Below, one piece after another: positions 22,624-24,201 of a DNA stretch of 24,201 nt. This DNA is from Alphaproteobacteria bacterium UBA828 (GTDB taxonomy: Bacteria; Pseudomonadota; Alphaproteobacteria; UBA828): positions 1 through 24,201 of the forward strand of contig DBHM01000030.1 in assembly GCA_002296185.1 (NCBI GenBank). Direction: 5' to 3'. Position numbers and translations under genes: made by a program. Each line of letters opens with the position of its first letter. Position 1 is the stretch's first letter. The notes under the pieces are model-generated. The model ran no database searches. It had not been told where the DNA came from and worked only from the letters and a program-made list of their open reading frames with translations.

Positions 22624-23346
22624 CTATGTTACAGGAGGAATAGGTTCTCTTTTGTCTTCTTCTTTTTCATTACCAGCATGACTTCCAGATTCTTCCTCGA
22701 GCTGAGAAATACGCCCCCTTAATCTTTCTACCTCTTCCAACAGTGCCTCAATAGACTTTGATACAGCATCTGAGAGGTCGGGAGAAGGAGTCCCATAAGC
22801 AGCAAATTTCTCCATTATGTCAGGATCTTGATATTTTGTAGTAGCTGGACGAGCGGCAACTCCAATCATTGTTACACCTGGCTCAACATCATTAAGGACT
22901 ACAGCATTCGCCCCAATTCTAGCTCCAGCACCGACTTTTATTGGCCCCAAAACTTGTGCGCCAGCACCTATTACAACTTGGTTTTCTATTGTTGGATGCC
23001 GTTTTCCCTTTGACCAACTTACTCCGCCTAGAGTCACACCATGATACAAAGTAACATCATCACCGATTTCAGCTGTCTCACCTATTACAACCCCCATTCC
23101 ATGATCAACGAAAAACCTCCGACCAATGCGGGCACCTGGATGGATTTCAATTCCCGTCAACCAGCGCCCAAAATTAGAAATAAACCTGGCAACTAATCGC
23201 ATCCTCAATTTCCAAAAAAAACTGGCAAAACGGAATATTTGGATAGCATGAAATCCCGGATAGCATAAAATAACCTCGATTCCTGAACGAACCGCCGGAT
23301 CTCTATCAAATACACACTCTATATCTTCCCGGATACGCCTAAACAT
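22624..23346 (-). CDS. cysE: Serine O-acetyltransferase CysE
   Basis: Acetylates serine with acetyl-CoA, the committed step of cysteine synthesis. The N-terminal helical part (about 1-60) is short, followed by the left-handed beta-helix of hexapeptide repeats (about 64-165). It contains FVDHGMGVVIGETAEIGDDV (79-98) with the catalytic D81-H82 pair, LYHGVTLGGVSWSKGKRHPT (100-119) and IGAGAQVLGPIKVG (126-139). The 240 residues match the shorter alphaproteobacterial-type CysE. The C-terminal part has a coiled-coil-like ALLEEVERLRGRISQLEEE (201-219) and a charged tail. The ATG at 23346 has no clear ribosome site. A 19-bp palindrome lies 16 bp upstream. The desulfurase gene starts 129 bp downstream. 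Confidence 0.95.
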   Translation of the reverse strand: MFRRIREDIECVFDRDPAVRSGIEVILCYPGFHAIQIFRFASFFWKLRMRLVARFISNFGRWLTGIEIHPGARIGRRFFVDHGMGVVIGETAEIGDDVTLYHGVTLGGVSWSKGKRHPTIENQVVIGAGAQVLGPIKVGAGARIGANAVVLNDVEPGVTMIGVAARPATTKYQDPDIMEKFAAYGTPSPDLSDAVSKSIEALLEEVERLRGRISQLEEESGSHAGNEKEEDKREPIPPVT

Positions 23347-23361
23347 CTGTGTCGCTACTGT

Positions 23362-23380
23362 TTATTTATTAAATAAATAA
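23362..23380. promoter_or_regulatory. 19-bp AT-only palindrome upstream of cysE
   Basis: TTATTTATT (23362-23370), a central A, and AATAAATAA (23372-23380) form a perfect 9-bp inverted repeat. It lies 16 bp before the cysE start codon on the minus strand, where a promoter or operator would be expected. Simple A/T composition makes chance more likely than for a mixed sequence. Confidence 0.3.
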
Positions 23381-23575
23381 GATATTATAAATTATTAAAA
23401 CAAGTTCGTGATCTTATAGTTTTTTAACGATATGGGTCGGATTTAGTTTATTCTAATAGTATTATCAAGTATTTATAACCTATTTTCTGTGATTTGACCG
23501 TAGTAAAAAGACCATTCACATTCAGTCATATACTTTTTTACCACTTTTTCTCAACAGCTAAAAACTGGAGCAAGC

Positions 23576-24201
23576 ATGCCAGAAGTTATGATTAACGGAC
23601 CTGAGGGTCGCCTAGAAGGCAGATATCACCACTCAAAAGAAGAAAATGCACCAATTGCCCTAATTCTACATCCTCACCCTCAACATGGTGGCAACATGAA
23701 TAACAAGATTGTTTACACTATGTTTCAAACTTTTAGACAATTAGGGTTTTGCGTACTACGCATTAATTTTCGTGGAGTTGGACGGAGCCAGGGCTCCTTT
23801 GATGAGGGCTTGGGTGAATTATCAGATGCTGCCTCTGTCTTAGATTGGATGCAAACACATAACCCAAACGCCAGGTCATGCTGGATCGCCGGATTCTCTT
23901 TTGGTGCATGGATAGGGATGCAAGTATTAATGCGCAGACCGGAAATCCAAGGCTTCATATCTATCTCTCCACCAGCAAATAAATATGATTTTGCCTTCCT
24001 CGCCCCCTGCCCTTCATCAGGCTTGATTATTCAAGGAGATAAGGATGATATTGTTCCAGAACATGATACAGCTGGACTAGTAAAAAAACTCCAACAACAG
24101 AAACATATTACTATCGATTACCAAATAATTAAATCTGCCGACCATTTCTTTGAGGGTCATCTAGAAACTATCGCAAAAAGCGTAGGAATATACGTTTCAA
24201 A
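23576..24201 (+). CDS. Alpha/beta hydrolase, 5' part (runs off the right edge)
   Basis: ATG at 23576 with GGAG (23567-23570) 5 nt upstream opens a frame that is still open at the window end, about 208 codons. The protein begins MPEVMINGPEGRLEGRYH. It has the alpha/beta-hydrolase oxyanion region LILHPHPQHGGNMNNKI, then LRINFRGVGRSQG, the nucleophile elbow GFSFGAW (GxSxG), the acid loop QGDKDDIVP and a histidine in SADHFFEGH, so the whole catalytic triad is inside the window. This family is widespread in Alphaproteobacteria and, as I recall, often lies next to cysteine desulfurase genes. The substrate is unknown. It diverges from cysE across a 229-bp AT-rich spacer. Confidence 0.85.
   Translation, partial: MPEVMINGPEGRLEGRYHHSKEENAPIALILHPHPQHGGNMNNKIVYTMFQTFRQLGFCVLRINFRGVGRSQGSFDEGLGELSDAASVLDWMQTHNPNARSCWIAGFSFGAWIGMQVLMRRPEIQGFISISPPANKYDFAFLAPCPSSGLIIQGDKDDIVPEHDTAGLVKKLQQQKHITIDYQIIKSADHFFEGHLETIAKSVGIYVS

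Noticed and set aside
1..24201. Search for mobile elements, prophage, CRISPR and toxin-antitoxin genes
   Set aside because: No transposase, integrase, regularly spaced repeats, terminal inverted repeats with target duplications, or recognisable toxin/antitoxin pair is visible; the 57/81-aa pair has no such features.

Overview
This is an AT-rich bacterial chromosome segment, most likely from an alphaproteobacterium, possibly a free-living marine one. The grounds are an ECF sigma factor of the RpoE/ChrR type with its cupin anti-sigma factor and TGATCC-type promoters, a glutathione-dependent formaldehyde dehydrogenase, and the alphaproteobacterial-looking set of cysteine desulfurase, CysE and an alpha/beta hydrolase. 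Genes are tightly packed. I see no insertion sequence, prophage, integrase or CRISPR array. The species cannot be fixed from this window.

Layout. (1) 1-2347: the 5' end of a tRNA-Ser gene on the minus strand, rlmB (23S rRNA 2'-O-methyltransferase), tRNA-Thr(UGU) and a sulfotransferase-family gene. (2) 2448-4603: a stress-regulator island with sigma factor, ChrR-like anti-sigma factor, a probable structured small RNA with a textbook terminator, and two small genes (57 and 81 aa). Three intergenic sites of the form TGATC(C/T)-N18-TAWAA precede the sigma gene, the RNA and the small-gene pair, so the whole island looks like one sigma-E-type regulon. (3) 4658-7297, minus strand: a PhyH-like 2-oxoglutarate oxygenase, a zinc-type MDR oxidoreductase and an RraA/HMG-aldolase-like protein. 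(4) 7559-13927, plus strand: class III alcohol dehydrogenase, a homodimeric pyruvate-dehydrogenase-type E1 without E2/E3, a tungsten/molybdenum aldehyde ferredoxin oxidoreductase (AOR), and a Cys/His-rich protein of unknown function. (5) 13963-18853, minus strand: a VOC protein, two acyl-CoA ligases and a CaiB-type CoA-transferase, a CoA-thioester catabolic module. (6) 18854-19360: a possible tiny secreted peptide and a tRNA with anticodon CAU behind a good sigma-70 promoter. (7) 19361-23346, minus strand: mnmA, tenA, cysteine desulfurase and cysE, a sulfur module: CysE starts cysteine synthesis, the desulfurase mobilises its sulfur, and MnmA puts it into tRNA wobble uridines; TenA adds a thiamin-salvage step. 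(8) 23576 to the end: the start of an alpha/beta hydrolase that runs off the window.

Most interesting points: the sigma-E/ChrR island, with a ChrR whose last zinc cysteine is a serine, an apparently sigma-E-driven structured RNA and two uncharacterised small proteins; and the E1-AOR-unknown gene trio, which could be an unusual 2-oxoacid or aldehyde oxidation unit in an organism that also carries oxygenases.
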